Of a DNA stretch of 33,573 nucleotides, positions 17,558 through 25,370 are shown in pieces (within the stretch, counting starts at the first letter, position 1; every line of letters begins with the position of its first letter). The notes beneath the pieces are model-generated. The model was not told the DNA's origin. It ran no database searches and was given only the letters and a program-made list of their open reading frames with translations. Source of the DNA: Spirochaetia bacterium (GTDB taxonomy: Bacteria; Spirochaetota; Spirochaetia; DAHUYW01); NCBI GenBank assembly GCA_030041455.1, contig JASHNV010000115.1, positions 1-33,573 on the forward strand. The letters run 5' to 3'. Position numbers and translations under genes: made by a program.

Positions 17558-18775
17558 ATGAAGAAGCTAGAAATCGTACGGCAATGGATGGCTGAGGGGG
17601 TAATTCTCCATCCCCTCGAGCGCACCCCCAACAGCATCGACCTCATCAGGACGCTCGCGACGCTGTGCGGCTACAAGGAGTTCAAGGAGACGCACTGGGT
17701 GAAGTCCTTGAAGCGGGATCTCCTCGAAGGATACGCGCGCGGCCGGAAGCCCGAGCACTATCTTTTTGTTCTTGTCGACGGCATGGGGATGAATCTGTCG
17801 CCTCACTTTCCGGCCGGAGGCTTCTTCGAGTCGTGCTTCTCGCGCGAGCTCCGCGCGGTCTTCCCCTCCACGACGGCCTGCGCGGTCACCTCCCTCGTTA
17901 CCGGCGAGTGGCCGGGAACGCACGGTCTGACCGGCTGGTTCACCTACCTTCCCGACCGCCGCCGGACGATTCTCGTCCTTCCGTTCGTCGAGCGAATCAC
18001 GCAGGTCCCCCTCGAAAAGCTCGAGATCGGGATGTCCTCCGTGGTCTCCTCGAGGAGCCTCTTCTCGCAGCTCGAGTACGACACCGCGACCTTTCTCCCC
18101 CAGAACTTGAAGAAAGGGGAGTACAGCAAGTGGGCGCACGGGGATAGCGAGATGATCGGCTACCGGGGCGTCTCGAGCGGCTTTTCCGCGGTCGCCGATT
18201 ACCTTAACAAGAAGGGGAAGCCGACGTTTACCTTCTTCTACGTGCCCGACCTCGATACGGCCCAGCACGAGTCCGGGACCTCCGGATCGAAGGTGAAGAA
18301 GCTCGTCAAAGGCATAGACTCCCTGCTCATGGAGCTTCGGCGCTCTCTGCAGGGCGAAGTCCGGATCATCGTGAGCGCGGATCACGGGCTCGTCGACGTG
18401 CCGACGACCAGGCAGTTCGTCCTCGCCGACGGCGACCCCATGCTCAAGTACCTCGAAGTCCCGCCCTCAGGAGAGCCGGCGATGCCGGTCTTTCACGTGC
18501 GACCCGGCCAGGAGCGAAAGTTCGAGGAGTTCTTCAGCTCCTCCTACGGCGCGTTCATGGAGCTGCTCTCGGTGTCCGACGCGGAGGCGCTTGGCCTCTT
18601 CGGTTCCGACGGAATCTCGGTCACGATGCGCTCGCGCCTCGGCGACTTCATCGGGATCGCGGCCGAGCCGATGGTCTTTCTCTACGAGGCTCCCGGCCAG
18701 AAGCCGAGCGGCCTCGTGGCGTACCACGGCGGGCTGCAGCCGGAGGTCATGCGGGTGCCGCTCTTCCTCGCCTGA
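17558..18775 (+). CDS. Alkaline-phosphatase superfamily nucleotide pyrophosphatase/phosphodiesterase-like protein
   Basis: The protein has 405 residues with the full two-metal site of the superfamily: Asp74 (VDGMG), the nucleophile Thr105 (FPSTTA), Asp233 and His237 (DLDTAQH), Asp275-His276 (SADHG) and His390 (YHGG). The order and spacing match type I phosphodiesterase/nucleotide pyrophosphatase enzymes, which cleave phosphodiester or phosphonate bonds. There is no signal peptide, so unlike many relatives it seems cytoplasmic. Substrate is unknown. A TAGACT -10-like box lies at 17524-17529 but its -35 is poor, and no clear ribosome site precedes the ATG. The C-terminus ends soon after the last metal ligand (RVPLFLA). 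A hairpin directly follows the stop. Co-regulation with the upstream cyclase cannot be shown. Confidence 0.85.
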   Translation: MKKLEIVRQWMAEGVILHPLERTPNSIDLIRTLATLCGYKEFKETHWVKSLKRDLLEGYARGRKPEHYLFVLVDGMGMNLSPHFPAGGFFESCFSRELRAVFPSTTACAVTSLVTGEWPGTHGLTGWFTYLPDRRRTILVLPFVERITQVPLEKLEIGMSSVVSSRSLFSQLEYDTATFLPQNLKKGEYSKWAHGDSEMIGYRGVSSGFSAVADYLNKKGKPTFTFFYVPDLDTAQHESGTSGSKVKKLVKGIDSLLMELRRSLQGEVRIIVSADHGLVDVPTTRQFVLADGDPMLKYLEVPPSGEPAMPVFHVRPGQERKFEEFFSSSYGAFMELLSVSDAEALGLFGSDGISVTMRSRLGDFIGIAAEPMVFLYEAPGQKPSGLVAYHGGLQPEVMRVPLFLA

Positions 18776-18780
18776 ACAGC

Positions 18781-18798
18781 TTCCCGATCGCTCGGGAA
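18781..18798. terminator. Stem-loop just after the phosphodiesterase-like gene
   Basis: A 7-base-pair inverted repeat TTCCCGA / TCGGGAA with loop TCGC starts five bases after the stop codon. It is followed by AATAGGG, with no T-run, so termination is only probable. Confidence 0.45.
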
Positions 18799-18930
18799 AT
18801 AGGGTCGGCGCGACGGGACAGCGGAGCCGGATCCTGGGCGCTGGCCGATCCACGGGACGCAGGCGGACCCGTGACGCGGCGGAGTGAGAATGTCGCTTGC
18901 AAGGAGGCGCCGTCCGGCGGGGAGGGAGCG

Positions 18931-19686
18931 GTGACCGAGCGGTATGCCGTCACGACGATCGAGGAAAATCCCGCGCTTGCGACCGAGGTCGCTGAGGTCG
19001 TCCGGTCGGCTTGGCCGACCTTCATGCGGCTTGACGCGATCGCCGGCAAGTACTGGAGCGAGCTCGATCATGCCTTCCCGGAGCTCCAGATCGCCGTCAC
19101 GGACGCGCAGTCCGGCGAGGTCGTGGCTTCGGCACACGCGGTGCCCCTCTCATGGAACGCTCCGCTCGCCGACCTTCCGGAAAACGGATGGGACTGGGCG
19201 CTTGCGAAGGCATTCGGCGATCTCGAGGACGGATTGCCCCCGAATCTCGTGTGCGGACTTGAGGTCTCGATCGCTCAGGGCTGTCGCGGGAAGGGGCTCG
19301 GCGCTCTCGTCATGCAAACGATGAAAAGCGCGGCGAAAAATCGCCGCGCGGCCGGGCTCGTCGTGCCCGCGCGTCCGTCCCTGAAGAGCCGCTACCCGCT
19401 CGCCGCGATGGCATCCTACGTCCGGTGGCGGAACGCGGACGGCTTGCCGTTCGACCCGTGGCTCCGCGTCCACGCGCGGCAGAACGGGAGCATCGCCCAC
19501 GTTTGCGATCACGCGATGCGGATCGAGGGAACGGTCGCGCAGTGGGAAGAATGGACCGCCATGCGCTTCCCGGAGAGCGGCGACTACGTCGTTCCCGACG
19601 CGTTGGTTCCGGTCACGATCGACTGCGACTCCGACCGGGGTGTCTACGTCGAGCCAGGGGTTTGGGTGATCTACCCGAGCCCGTAG
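18931..19686 (+). CDS. GNAT-family N-acetyltransferase
   Basis: The protein has 251 residues from a GTG chosen because GGGGAGGGAG lies just upstream; a GTG 20 codons earlier has no such site. The acetyl-CoA pyrophosphate-binding element is QGCRGKGLGALVM (about 116-128), preceded by the beta-strand ending LEVSIA. The N-terminal segment has the usual helices around the substrate cleft. The roughly 100 residues after the motif are longer than a minimal GNAT domain and end in a beta-rich segment (YVEPGVWVIYPSP), so there may be an extra C-terminal subdomain. It presumably acetylates an amine on a small molecule or protein; nothing identifies the acceptor. It converges on the methyltransferase pseudogene. 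Confidence 0.75.
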   Translation: MTERYAVTTIEENPALATEVAEVVRSAWPTFMRLDAIAGKYWSELDHAFPELQIAVTDAQSGEVVASAHAVPLSWNAPLADLPENGWDWALAKAFGDLEDGLPPNLVCGLEVSIAQGCRGKGLGALVMQTMKSAAKNRRAAGLVVPARPSLKSRYPLAAMASYVRWRNADGLPFDPWLRVHARQNGSIAHVCDHAMRIEGTVAQWEEWTAMRFPESGDYVVPDALVPVTIDCDSDRGVYVEPGVWVIYPSP

Positions 19687-19738
19687 CGATCAAGGCGGAT
19701 CTCCGCGTTCGGAGGCCTGCTCCGGCGGGCTCTCAAGC

Positions 19739-20502
19739 TCACGGGTCAGGCGGGAGGCGGGCGATAGCGGCCGTCACCTCTTCGTGAACCATCTGGCGTC
19801 CGCCTGGCTGCTTCGGCGTCTTCCTTGGTGTAAGACTCCGAAGGCGGGAGATCCTCGCTTCCGGAGAACGAGAGCTCGCGATCGCTGCGAGGCGAGCGAG
19901 AGGCGCGCACGAAATCCGCAAGGTGCCCGCAGCGCAGGACGGGAGGAGATCTCGGTTTGTTCGAGGAGAGCGCTCGCCTCATGGATCCTTGCGAACGACC
20001 AGTTCGCGGAGATCGGCCTCCGCCCCGGCTTCAACGATTCGGGAAAACTTGCGAATGAAGGGATCGGATTGGCCGCGGATATTCCATACCAAGGCAACGC
20101 GTCCCCGTGGTCGAAGTATCCGATGGAACTCTTCGAACGCCTCGGAACTATGAAACCAATGGAACGCTGTCACCGCGTCCGAGCAAGCGTCCGGCGAACC
20201 GTTGCGTTCCGCCGTCGCGACGCAGACGACGACGTCCTTCGTCCGTTGAGCGTCCAACGCGGCGCGGATCGCGGCACTCGGTTCGACCGCCATGACGCTC
20301 CGTCCGGCGGACGCGCCAGCGGCCGTGACGAGATACCGGTGCCAGCCCCGACGTCCACGACGGTCATGCGGCCGAAGGCGAACTCCGAGCCCCTTGCGAT
20401 TTCAGCGGCTACGGAATGCGGATAATCCGGTCTGTACGTGCGGTAGTCTTCCGCGCGATTCGAGAATCGTTCTTCCGGCGCTTGAGCCATGGGGATTTCC
20501 AT
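19739..20502 (-). pseudogene. Frameshifted class I SAM-dependent methyltransferase
   Basis: Read from 20502, the first frame gives MAQAPEERFSNRAEDYRTYRP and the SAM motif VVDVGAGTGISSRPLA. One base is then missing near 20315 and the protein continues in another frame with VMAVEPSAAIRAAL, CVATAERNG, AVTAFHWF and FHRILRPRGRVALVWNIR, all typical of this methyltransferase family. That frame stops at 19981. The last 80 codons are spread over at least two more frames (LSFSGSEDL..SYT, then MVHEEVTAAIARLPPDP). The gene is therefore decayed by several frameshifts, unless sequencing errors are responsible. It sits at the left edge of the lower-GC region. The intact ancestor would have been about 255 residues; its substrate is unknown. 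Confidence 0.8.
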
Positions 20503-20867
20503 ACCATAAGGCCTCTTCAGTCAACCTCAGATCGCGAAGTTTCACAATACCGTATACCTTCTCGCCGGCCGCTTTCGGAGTAACAGCCGTTGAGAGACGA
20601 ATCGGAGCGAAAAGGCGAGGGCTGGAGCCCCCGGATAGAAGGCGGAACGGCGTCGAGCCCAGGTCGCCCCAGCGGGCTTAACCGCGGCTTTCGGCCGGCG
20701 CTACGCGGTGGCTGTCACCCGGTTCGGCAGGGCAGCGGTAACTCGAAGGATCGTCACCGCGACGACGGAGGCCATCGAGGCCGGAAGGCTGGAACGGGAC
20801 CGTTCCGGCGCCGCTCGCCGGAATCGCGCCGCGCGGCACAGTCCTGGCTTAATGCCCTTCTGTCGAG
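20503..20867. other. Spacer between methyltransferase pseudogene and regulator
   Basis: No gene is evident in these 365 bases. Short frames are present on both strands but have poor composition and no ribosome site. Downstream of the regulator's stop, the segment 20791-20823 contains two overlapping hairpins, annotated separately. The stretch near 20540-20560 contains ATACCGTATAC, an imperfect palindrome of unknown meaning. Confidence 0.4.
20791..20823 (-). terminator. Two overlapping, mutually exclusive hairpins after the regulator gene
   Basis: GGAACGG / CCGTTCC (20791-20806, two-base centre) overlaps TTCCGGCG / CGCCGGAA (20803-20823, five-base loop) by four bases, so only one can form in full at a time. 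They lie about 45-77 bases past the stop of the regulator gene. No T-tract follows on the minus strand. Confidence 0.45.
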
Positions 20868-22004
20868 TCACGGCGTCATCGGCTCCGCCTCCGCGATGCG
20901 AAGCGTGGTGCTGCGGGTCCGCAGCTCCGGCGCGAAGAGCACGCCCGTTACGGGAAGGGTGGGTTTTTCGATGCGGCTGACTAGCTGCCGGCAAGCATGG
21001 CGCGCCAATTCCAAGATGGGACTTCGCAACGTCGTAAGGGGCGGGTCGTTGTGGGCGGCGATCGCGATATCGTCGAATCCAACGATGCTGACCTCATCCG
21101 GAACCCGCTTCAGGCCTTGAAGCCCGCGTATGGCTCCTATCGCGACCGTGTCGTTCGGGCAGAAAATCGCGGTGAGATCCGGCGCTCGTTCGACGAGCTT
21201 GCGCGCCGCCGCCAAACCGTCCTCGGTGGTCCAACTGGGGACCGCCTCGACACGTTGGGGAATCAGCGGGATGTCGGAACCGGCAAGGGCTCGCCGGTAT
21301 CCTTCGAACCGGTCCCTTGCCGGCATGCTGTCCATGGGTCCTTGAATGCATCCGATGCGCCGATGTCCTAAATCTATGAGGTGTTTGACGGCTTTGTAGC
21401 TTCCGGCGACGTTGTCAATCGACACGGTGTCCAGATCCAAGCCCTGGTGATCGACGCTTGGGTTGATCAGCACAGTCGGCACGCCGAGTTCGAGTACGAT
21501 GCGAATAAACTCATTCGAACGCGCCTCCGCAAGAAGGATTCCGTCGACCTTTCCGTTCAAGTCGGCCACTGCGGACCTGTCCTCTTCGCTGCCTTCCAAC
21601 CGGCAGAACAGCAGATAGCTCTTGCCGCGCGACCGGAGCTCGTCCTGTATGCCTTCCATTACTTCCCAGTAGAAATAATCCTCCCGCAGATTCCATACCG
21701 GGTAGTGGTGCGCGCAGAGTAGAAACCCGATCGTACCGGTCCAGTTGCCGCTTTTGCGGTCCGTCAACTCCTTCGAGCGCACGAAGGTCCCGCTCCCCAC
21801 GGCACGCGTCACGTACCCCTTGTATTCGAGGTCAACAAGAGCGTTCCGAGCCGTTGTCCTACTCACACCGTAGGTCGCGCACAGCTCCCGTTCGGAAGGG
21901 ATGCGCTGGCCCGGCATGAGGTCGCCGGTTCTGATTTGACCGACGATGACGGCTTTCAGGTACTCTACCAGAGACTGTCCATCCCTCTTATCGATCGTTT
22001 CCAT
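20868..22004 (-). CDS. GntR-type HTH / LacI-type sugar-binding transcriptional regulator (AraR-like architecture)
   Basis: The protein has 378 residues. The start at 22004 is set by AAGGAGAAGTA directly before the ATG. An N-terminal GntR-type winged helix (about 10-78) contains GQRIPSERELCATYGVSRTTARNAL and the wing GSGTFV. The C-terminal part (about 90-378) is a periplasmic-binding-protein-like LacI effector domain with GVPTVLIN, IDLGHRRIGCIQGP, AIFCPNDTVAIGA and VSIVGFDD. This arrangement is that of B. subtilis AraR, which is released from DNA by a sugar. It is divergent from the sugar ABC operon and very likely represses it in the absence of the transported sugar or its breakdown product. 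The effector is unknown. Its own promoter overlaps similar sequence elements, so autoregulation is likely. Confidence 0.9.
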   Translation of the reverse strand: METIDKRDGQSLVEYLKAVIVGQIRTGDLMPGQRIPSERELCATYGVSRTTARNALVDLEYKGYVTRAVGSGTFVRSKELTDRKSGNWTGTIGFLLCAHHYPVWNLREDYFYWEVMEGIQDELRSRGKSYLLFCRLEGSEEDRSAVADLNGKVDGILLAEARSNEFIRIVLELGVPTVLINPSVDHQGLDLDTVSIDNVAGSYKAVKHLIDLGHRRIGCIQGPMDSMPARDRFEGYRRALAGSDIPLIPQRVEAVPSWTTEDGLAAARKLVERAPDLTAIFCPNDTVAIGAIRGLQGLKRVPDEVSIVGFDDIAIAAHNDPPLTTLRSPILELARHACRQLVSRIEKPTLPVTGVLFAPELRTRSTTLRIAEAEPMTP

Positions 22005-22026
22005 TACTTCTCCTTGATCGTGAGTG

Positions 22027-22055
22027 GATATAACCATTTTGAAGATCAATGTCAA
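22027..22055 (-). promoter_or_regulatory. Sigma70-type promoter of the regulator gene
   Basis: On the minus strand TTGACA (22055-22050) and TATATC (22032-22027) are 17 bases apart, giving a transcript start near 22020 and a short leader with the AAGGAG site. The right part reads ATGGTTATATCC, resembling ATGGTAATGTCC in the opposite promoter. Confidence 0.7.
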
Positions 22056-22216
22056 GTAGGGTAGTCGCGCAAGGACTTCATAAAGACTATTATGGCTCGC
22101 GCGATGCGGAATCGGACTCGCCGTTCGCTCTTTGGCGTGCTTCTTTGAACGTATGCCGTACATCGGCACGGAATTCGGCCGGACAGTTCTCCTCGGCAGA
22201 TATTGGATATTATCAC

Positions 22217-22245
22217 TTGACATATATGGTAATGTCCTTTAGACT
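22217..22245 (+). promoter_or_regulatory. Sigma70-type promoter of the sugar ABC operon with embedded palindrome
   Basis: TTGACA (22217-22222) and TAGACT (22240-22245) are 17 bases apart. Within the spacer lies the inverted repeat GACAT-N8-ATGTC (22219-22236), a likely operator for the divergent regulator, since binding there would occlude RNA polymerase. The transcript would start near 22252, leaving a 25-base leader with AGGAGG. Confidence 0.7.
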
Positions 22246-22276
22246 GGGTGCCGTAAGCTTTAGGAGGAAGCGTGCT

Positions 22277-23554
22277 ATGAAACCTACCGTCATCACAAGA
22301 CTTTTCCTGGTAGTCGCGATCACAGTCGGGCCGCTTTTGTGTGCTTACGCCGGCGGGAACTCCGAGGTCACATCGGCGAAGACAATAACGGTCGGCGCCG
22401 AGGCAGGGAGCCCGTACATGCAGTTCTTCAAGGATCTCGTCGTGAAGAACTTCACGCCTCAAACCGGAATCACGGTGAACTGGATCGACGTGCCGCACAA
22501 TGATATGCACCAGAAATTTCTGACCGAGGCTGCTTCCGGAGCGGGCGCAATCGACGTCTTCAATGCGGATCAACCCTGGGTACCGGAGTTTGCGGCGGCG
22601 GGTTACCTTGTCGACATGGACAAATACATCACTGCCGACGACAAGAACGATTTCCTGAAGATAGCGCTGGACACCGTCTCATACAACGGCAAGATCTACG
22701 GCCTACCCTACTTCATTCATGACTGCGTTCTTTACTATCGAACGGATTTGTTCAAACAGGCGGGCATCGCCTCGCCGCCGACCACCTGGTCCGATTACAT
22801 CGCCGACGCGCAGAAGCTCACTACCGGGGACGTCTATGGAACGATCGTCGAAGGCAAGCAGTCGGGTGCCGCTTCCGCCAAGTTTCTCGACATCGTGTAT
22901 CAGGCGGGCGGGAGAGTATTTGATGATCAAGGAAACGTCGCCATAGACGATTCGTGGATCGACGCGTTCAACCTCTATCTCGATTTGATCTACAAGTATA
23001 AGGTCGCGCCTCCGGGCTCACCCACCTTTGACAACGCCGATACGCACAACCTTCTCATTCAAGGAAAGCTAGCCATGGCCCCCGGGTGGCCGTACATGTT
23101 TTCAATGACGAGGGATCCAAAGATTTCCAAAGTCGTGGGACTCGTCGCAGTCGCCGAACAACCGGGCAAGGTCAAACAGACCGCTGCGGTGTTCTGCTGG
23201 GGATTCGGAATCAACAGCGCTTCCAAGGCGCAGGACGCCGCCGCGCGTTTCATCAAGTTTGCGACGAGCACCGATTCCATCTATGCCCTCGCGAAGACCT
23301 TCATTAACCCGGCAGTTCGAAAGTCGGCGCTCGAAAAGCTGAAGGCCGACCCTAGCGTCTCGGACGCGGATCGCAGCGTGATCGCGACGATGTCGAAAGC
23401 CGTCGACGACGGCAGGACCATTCCGATGATCCCGCAATGGCCGAAGATCGACGACAGGATTCAGTACGCGCTTTCGGCCGTTACCAGCCGGCAAATAACC
23501 CCCGAACAGGCCGTCGCGCAGCTCAAGGCCGATATCACAGATATAATGAAGTAG
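22277..23554 (+). CDS. Sugar ABC transporter substrate-binding protein (family 1)
   Basis: The protein has 425 residues. The ATG at 22277 follows AGGAGGAAG at good spacing. An N-terminal Sec signal (hydrophobic core about 9-22) ends at a probable AYA cleavage site, and the mature protein starts GGNSEV. The fold is that of extracellular solute-binding family 1: KFLTEAASGAGAIDVFNADQPWVPEFAAAG, then YFIHDCVLYYRTDLFKQAGI..PPTTWSD, and GKLAMAPGWPYMFSM. Such proteins capture mono- or oligosaccharides in the periplasm for a CUT1-type importer. Aromatic residues around QPWVPEF and PGWPYM are candidates for stacking on sugar rings. It is first in the operon with two permeases and a putative glycoside-active enzyme. 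A stem-loop follows the gene, which could favour high expression of the binding protein over the permeases. Confidence 0.9.
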   Translation: MKPTVITRLFLVVAITVGPLLCAYAGGNSEVTSAKTITVGAEAGSPYMQFFKDLVVKNFTPQTGITVNWIDVPHNDMHQKFLTEAASGAGAIDVFNADQPWVPEFAAAGYLVDMDKYITADDKNDFLKIALDTVSYNGKIYGLPYFIHDCVLYYRTDLFKQAGIASPPTTWSDYIADAQKLTTGDVYGTIVEGKQSGAASAKFLDIVYQAGGRVFDDQGNVAIDDSWIDAFNLYLDLIYKYKVAPPGSPTFDNADTHNLLIQGKLAMAPGWPYMFSMTRDPKISKVVGLVAVAEQPGKVKQTAAVFCWGFGINSASKAQDAAARFIKFATSTDSIYALAKTFINPAVRKSALEKLKADPSVSDADRSVIATMSKAVDDGRTIPMIPQWPKIDDRIQYALSAVTSRQITPEQAVAQLKADITDIMK

Positions 23555-23575
23555 CTTCCTTAGTCGAGGCCTAGC

Positions 23576-23606
23576 AGGTCTTCCCGTTCGAAACACGGGG
23601 AGACCT
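23576..23606 (+). promoter_or_regulatory. Intercistronic stem-loop between binding-protein and permease genes
   Basis: An 11-base-pair stem AGGTCTTCCCG / CGGGGAGACCT (one G-T wobble) with a nine-base loop sits 21 bases after the binding-protein stop. No T-run follows. This is the usual place for an RNA structure that stabilises the upstream message or attenuates reading into the permeases. Confidence 0.55.
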
Positions 23607-23635
23607 CGCCTCTTTCGTAGCGAGCCGAGCAGACC

Positions 23636-24472
23636 ATGACCAGTTTTCGGAAGATGTCAACCGCCGTCGCCGCCTATGTCGTCCTGTTCGCCGTCGTCTT
23701 TGTGGTTTTGGCCCCTCTCGCGTGGCTCTATCTGTCGTCCGTCAAGAACGGCGTGGAGATGTACAGCGTCCCCCCGACGATCGTTCCCCGACAGCCCACG
23801 GCCGACAATTACCGGCTCGTCTTCTCCGACCCGAGCTTCAGGAGCGGCTTCCTCAATAGCGTCATCGTGTCCTTTTCAAGCACGTTGGTCGGAATACTGC
23901 TGTCGTGTCCGGCGGCCTATGCGCTTTCGAGGTACCTGAAGCGCGGCGCGCCCTTCATACTGTTTTTCGTGCTCATAACGAGAATGTTTCCGCCGGTCAC
24001 CTTCAGCCTTCCATTCTTTCTCCTGTTGCAGCACTTTCATCTGATCAACACGAGGCTCGGACTTGCGGTCGTGTATCTGTCGTTTCAGATGCCGCTCGTA
24101 ATCTGGCTGCTCGACTCCTTCTTCCGGGAGGTTCCAATCGAAATTGAGGACGCCGGGCGGGTCGATGGACTCAGCCGTACTCAGATTCTGACGAGACTCG
24201 TGCTCCCATTGGCATTGCCCGGGCTCGCGGTTGCGACCATTTTCTCCTTCTTGCTCGCCTGGAACGAGTTCATCTACGCGCTCATCCTGACCAGGAGCAA
24301 TTCCGCTCAGACCATTCCCGTCGTGGTCTCGGGATGGATCAGCATTTTTCAGATTCTCTGGGGCAAGATGACGGCCGCCGCCGGGCTATACGTTCTTCCT
24401 GCGCTGGTTTTCATCTCCCTTGTGCAGAAGGGCATGCTCAGGGGTTTGATGCACGGCGCGGTCAAACAGTGA
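23636..24472 (+). CDS. Sugar ABC transporter permease, MalG-like
   Basis: The protein has 278 residues with six hydrophobic segments, beginning at about residues 12-34. The cytoplasmic EAA loop reads IEIEDAGRVDGLSRTQILTRLVLPLALPGLA, whose glycine and following helix contact the ATPase. The N-terminal pattern (LSSVKNGVEMY...PPTIVP...NYRLVF) is that of CUT1 MalG-type subunits. It pairs with the MalF-like subunit encoded next, but the order is reversed relative to the usual malF-malG arrangement. The ATG at 23636 has a weak ribosome site; an internal ATG at 23654 is possible. No ATPase gene is present in the window. Confidence 0.9.
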   Translation: MTSFRKMSTAVAAYVVLFAVVFVVLAPLAWLYLSSVKNGVEMYSVPPTIVPRQPTADNYRLVFSDPSFRSGFLNSVIVSFSSTLVGILLSCPAAYALSRYLKRGAPFILFFVLITRMFPPVTFSLPFFLLLQHFHLINTRLGLAVVYLSFQMPLVIWLLDSFFREVPIEIEDAGRVDGLSRTQILTRLVLPLALPGLAVATIFSFLLAWNEFIYALILTRSNSAQTIPVVVSGWISIFQILWGKMTAAAGLYVLPALVFISLVQKGMLRGLMHGAVKQ

Positions 24473-24481
24473 CGGTAACGT

Positions 24482-25354
24482 ATGAAGCTTCCAACGGTCA
24501 ATGATCGAAGCTATGGGCTGCTGCTCGCCGCCCCGGCGACCGTGGTTCTGTCGCTCATTGTCGTCTTTCCTCTCCTCTATTCGCTCTGTCTCAGTTTCGT
24601 CCGACTCAATCTGTTGGAACCCAAGATCCCGCTGCGCTTCGCCGGCTTCGCCAATTATCTATCCGTTCTCACCGACCCCAGGTTTCTCCAGGCGCTTCTT
24701 CACACGATCCTCTTCGTGCTGACTACGATGACCGTCGAGTTCGTGCTCGGTTTGGGGATCGCCTTCCTGCTTAATCGGCGGGGCATGCGGGGCGTGGGCA
24801 CGCTGCGAACGCTTCTCATCGTTCCCCTTATGGTGGCGCCGATCGTATCCGGTCTTCAGTGGCGGTGGATATTCTCTGACCAGTACGGAATCTTCAATCG
24901 CCTGCTGTCGTTCGTTCATCTCCGAGGACCGGTGTGGTTCGCCTCGCCGGTCACCGCGATGACCGCGATCGTCGTCGCCAACCTGTGGGTCGCTACCCCC
25001 TTCGATCTCCTGGTCCTGCTGGCGGGGCTTCAGGGACTGCCGGAGGAGCCCATCGAGTCGGCCATAGTCGACGGCGCCGGTTGGTTCAAGCGGCTATGGT
25101 ACGTGGTACTGCCGCTGTTGAGACCGGCGATCTTGGCGGTGTTGCTCATTCGTCTCGCCGACGCCGTTCGCATATTTGACATTGTGTACGTATTGACCGG
25201 CGGCGGACCGGGCGACAGTACCCAGGTGTTCAGCAGTTATATCTTCACGGTGAGCTTCAATAACCTCGACCTTTCTCGCGGCGCCGCGGGATCATTCATC
25301 ATGGTTCTGATCACCGCGGTCTCAAGTCTGATCATGGTCAGACGGTTCAGGTAG
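24482..25354 (+). CDS. Sugar ABC transporter permease, MalF/UgpA-like
   Basis: The protein has 290 residues with six membrane segments; the first is LLLAAPATVVLSLIVVFPLLYSL. The EAA loop reads EEPIESAIVDGAGWFKRLWYVVLPLLRPAI. The element VYVLTGGGPGDSTQVFSSYIF is characteristic of MalF/UgpA-type subunits. It starts nine bases after the MalG-like stop, so the two are co-transcribed. With the binding protein it would form a CUT1 importer for an unidentified sugar. A shared MsmX-like ATPase from elsewhere in the genome is presumably used. Confidence 0.9.
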   Translation: MKLPTVNDRSYGLLLAAPATVVLSLIVVFPLLYSLCLSFVRLNLLEPKIPLRFAGFANYLSVLTDPRFLQALLHTILFVLTTMTVEFVLGLGIAFLLNRRGMRGVGTLRTLLIVPLMVAPIVSGLQWRWIFSDQYGIFNRLLSFVHLRGPVWFASPVTAMTAIVVANLWVATPFDLLVLLAGLQGLPEEPIESAIVDGAGWFKRLWYVVLPLLRPAILAVLLIRLADAVRIFDIVYVLTGGGPGDSTQVFSSYIFTVSFNNLDLSRGAAGSFIMVLITAVSSLIMVRRFR

Positions 25355-25370
25355 TACCACGGGAGGAGAC

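Noticed and set aside
22049-22276. N-terminal extension of the binding protein to an upstream start
   Set aside because: It would place the signal peptide internally and run through both divergent promoters; the ATG at 22277 has AGGAGG and a proper signal peptide.
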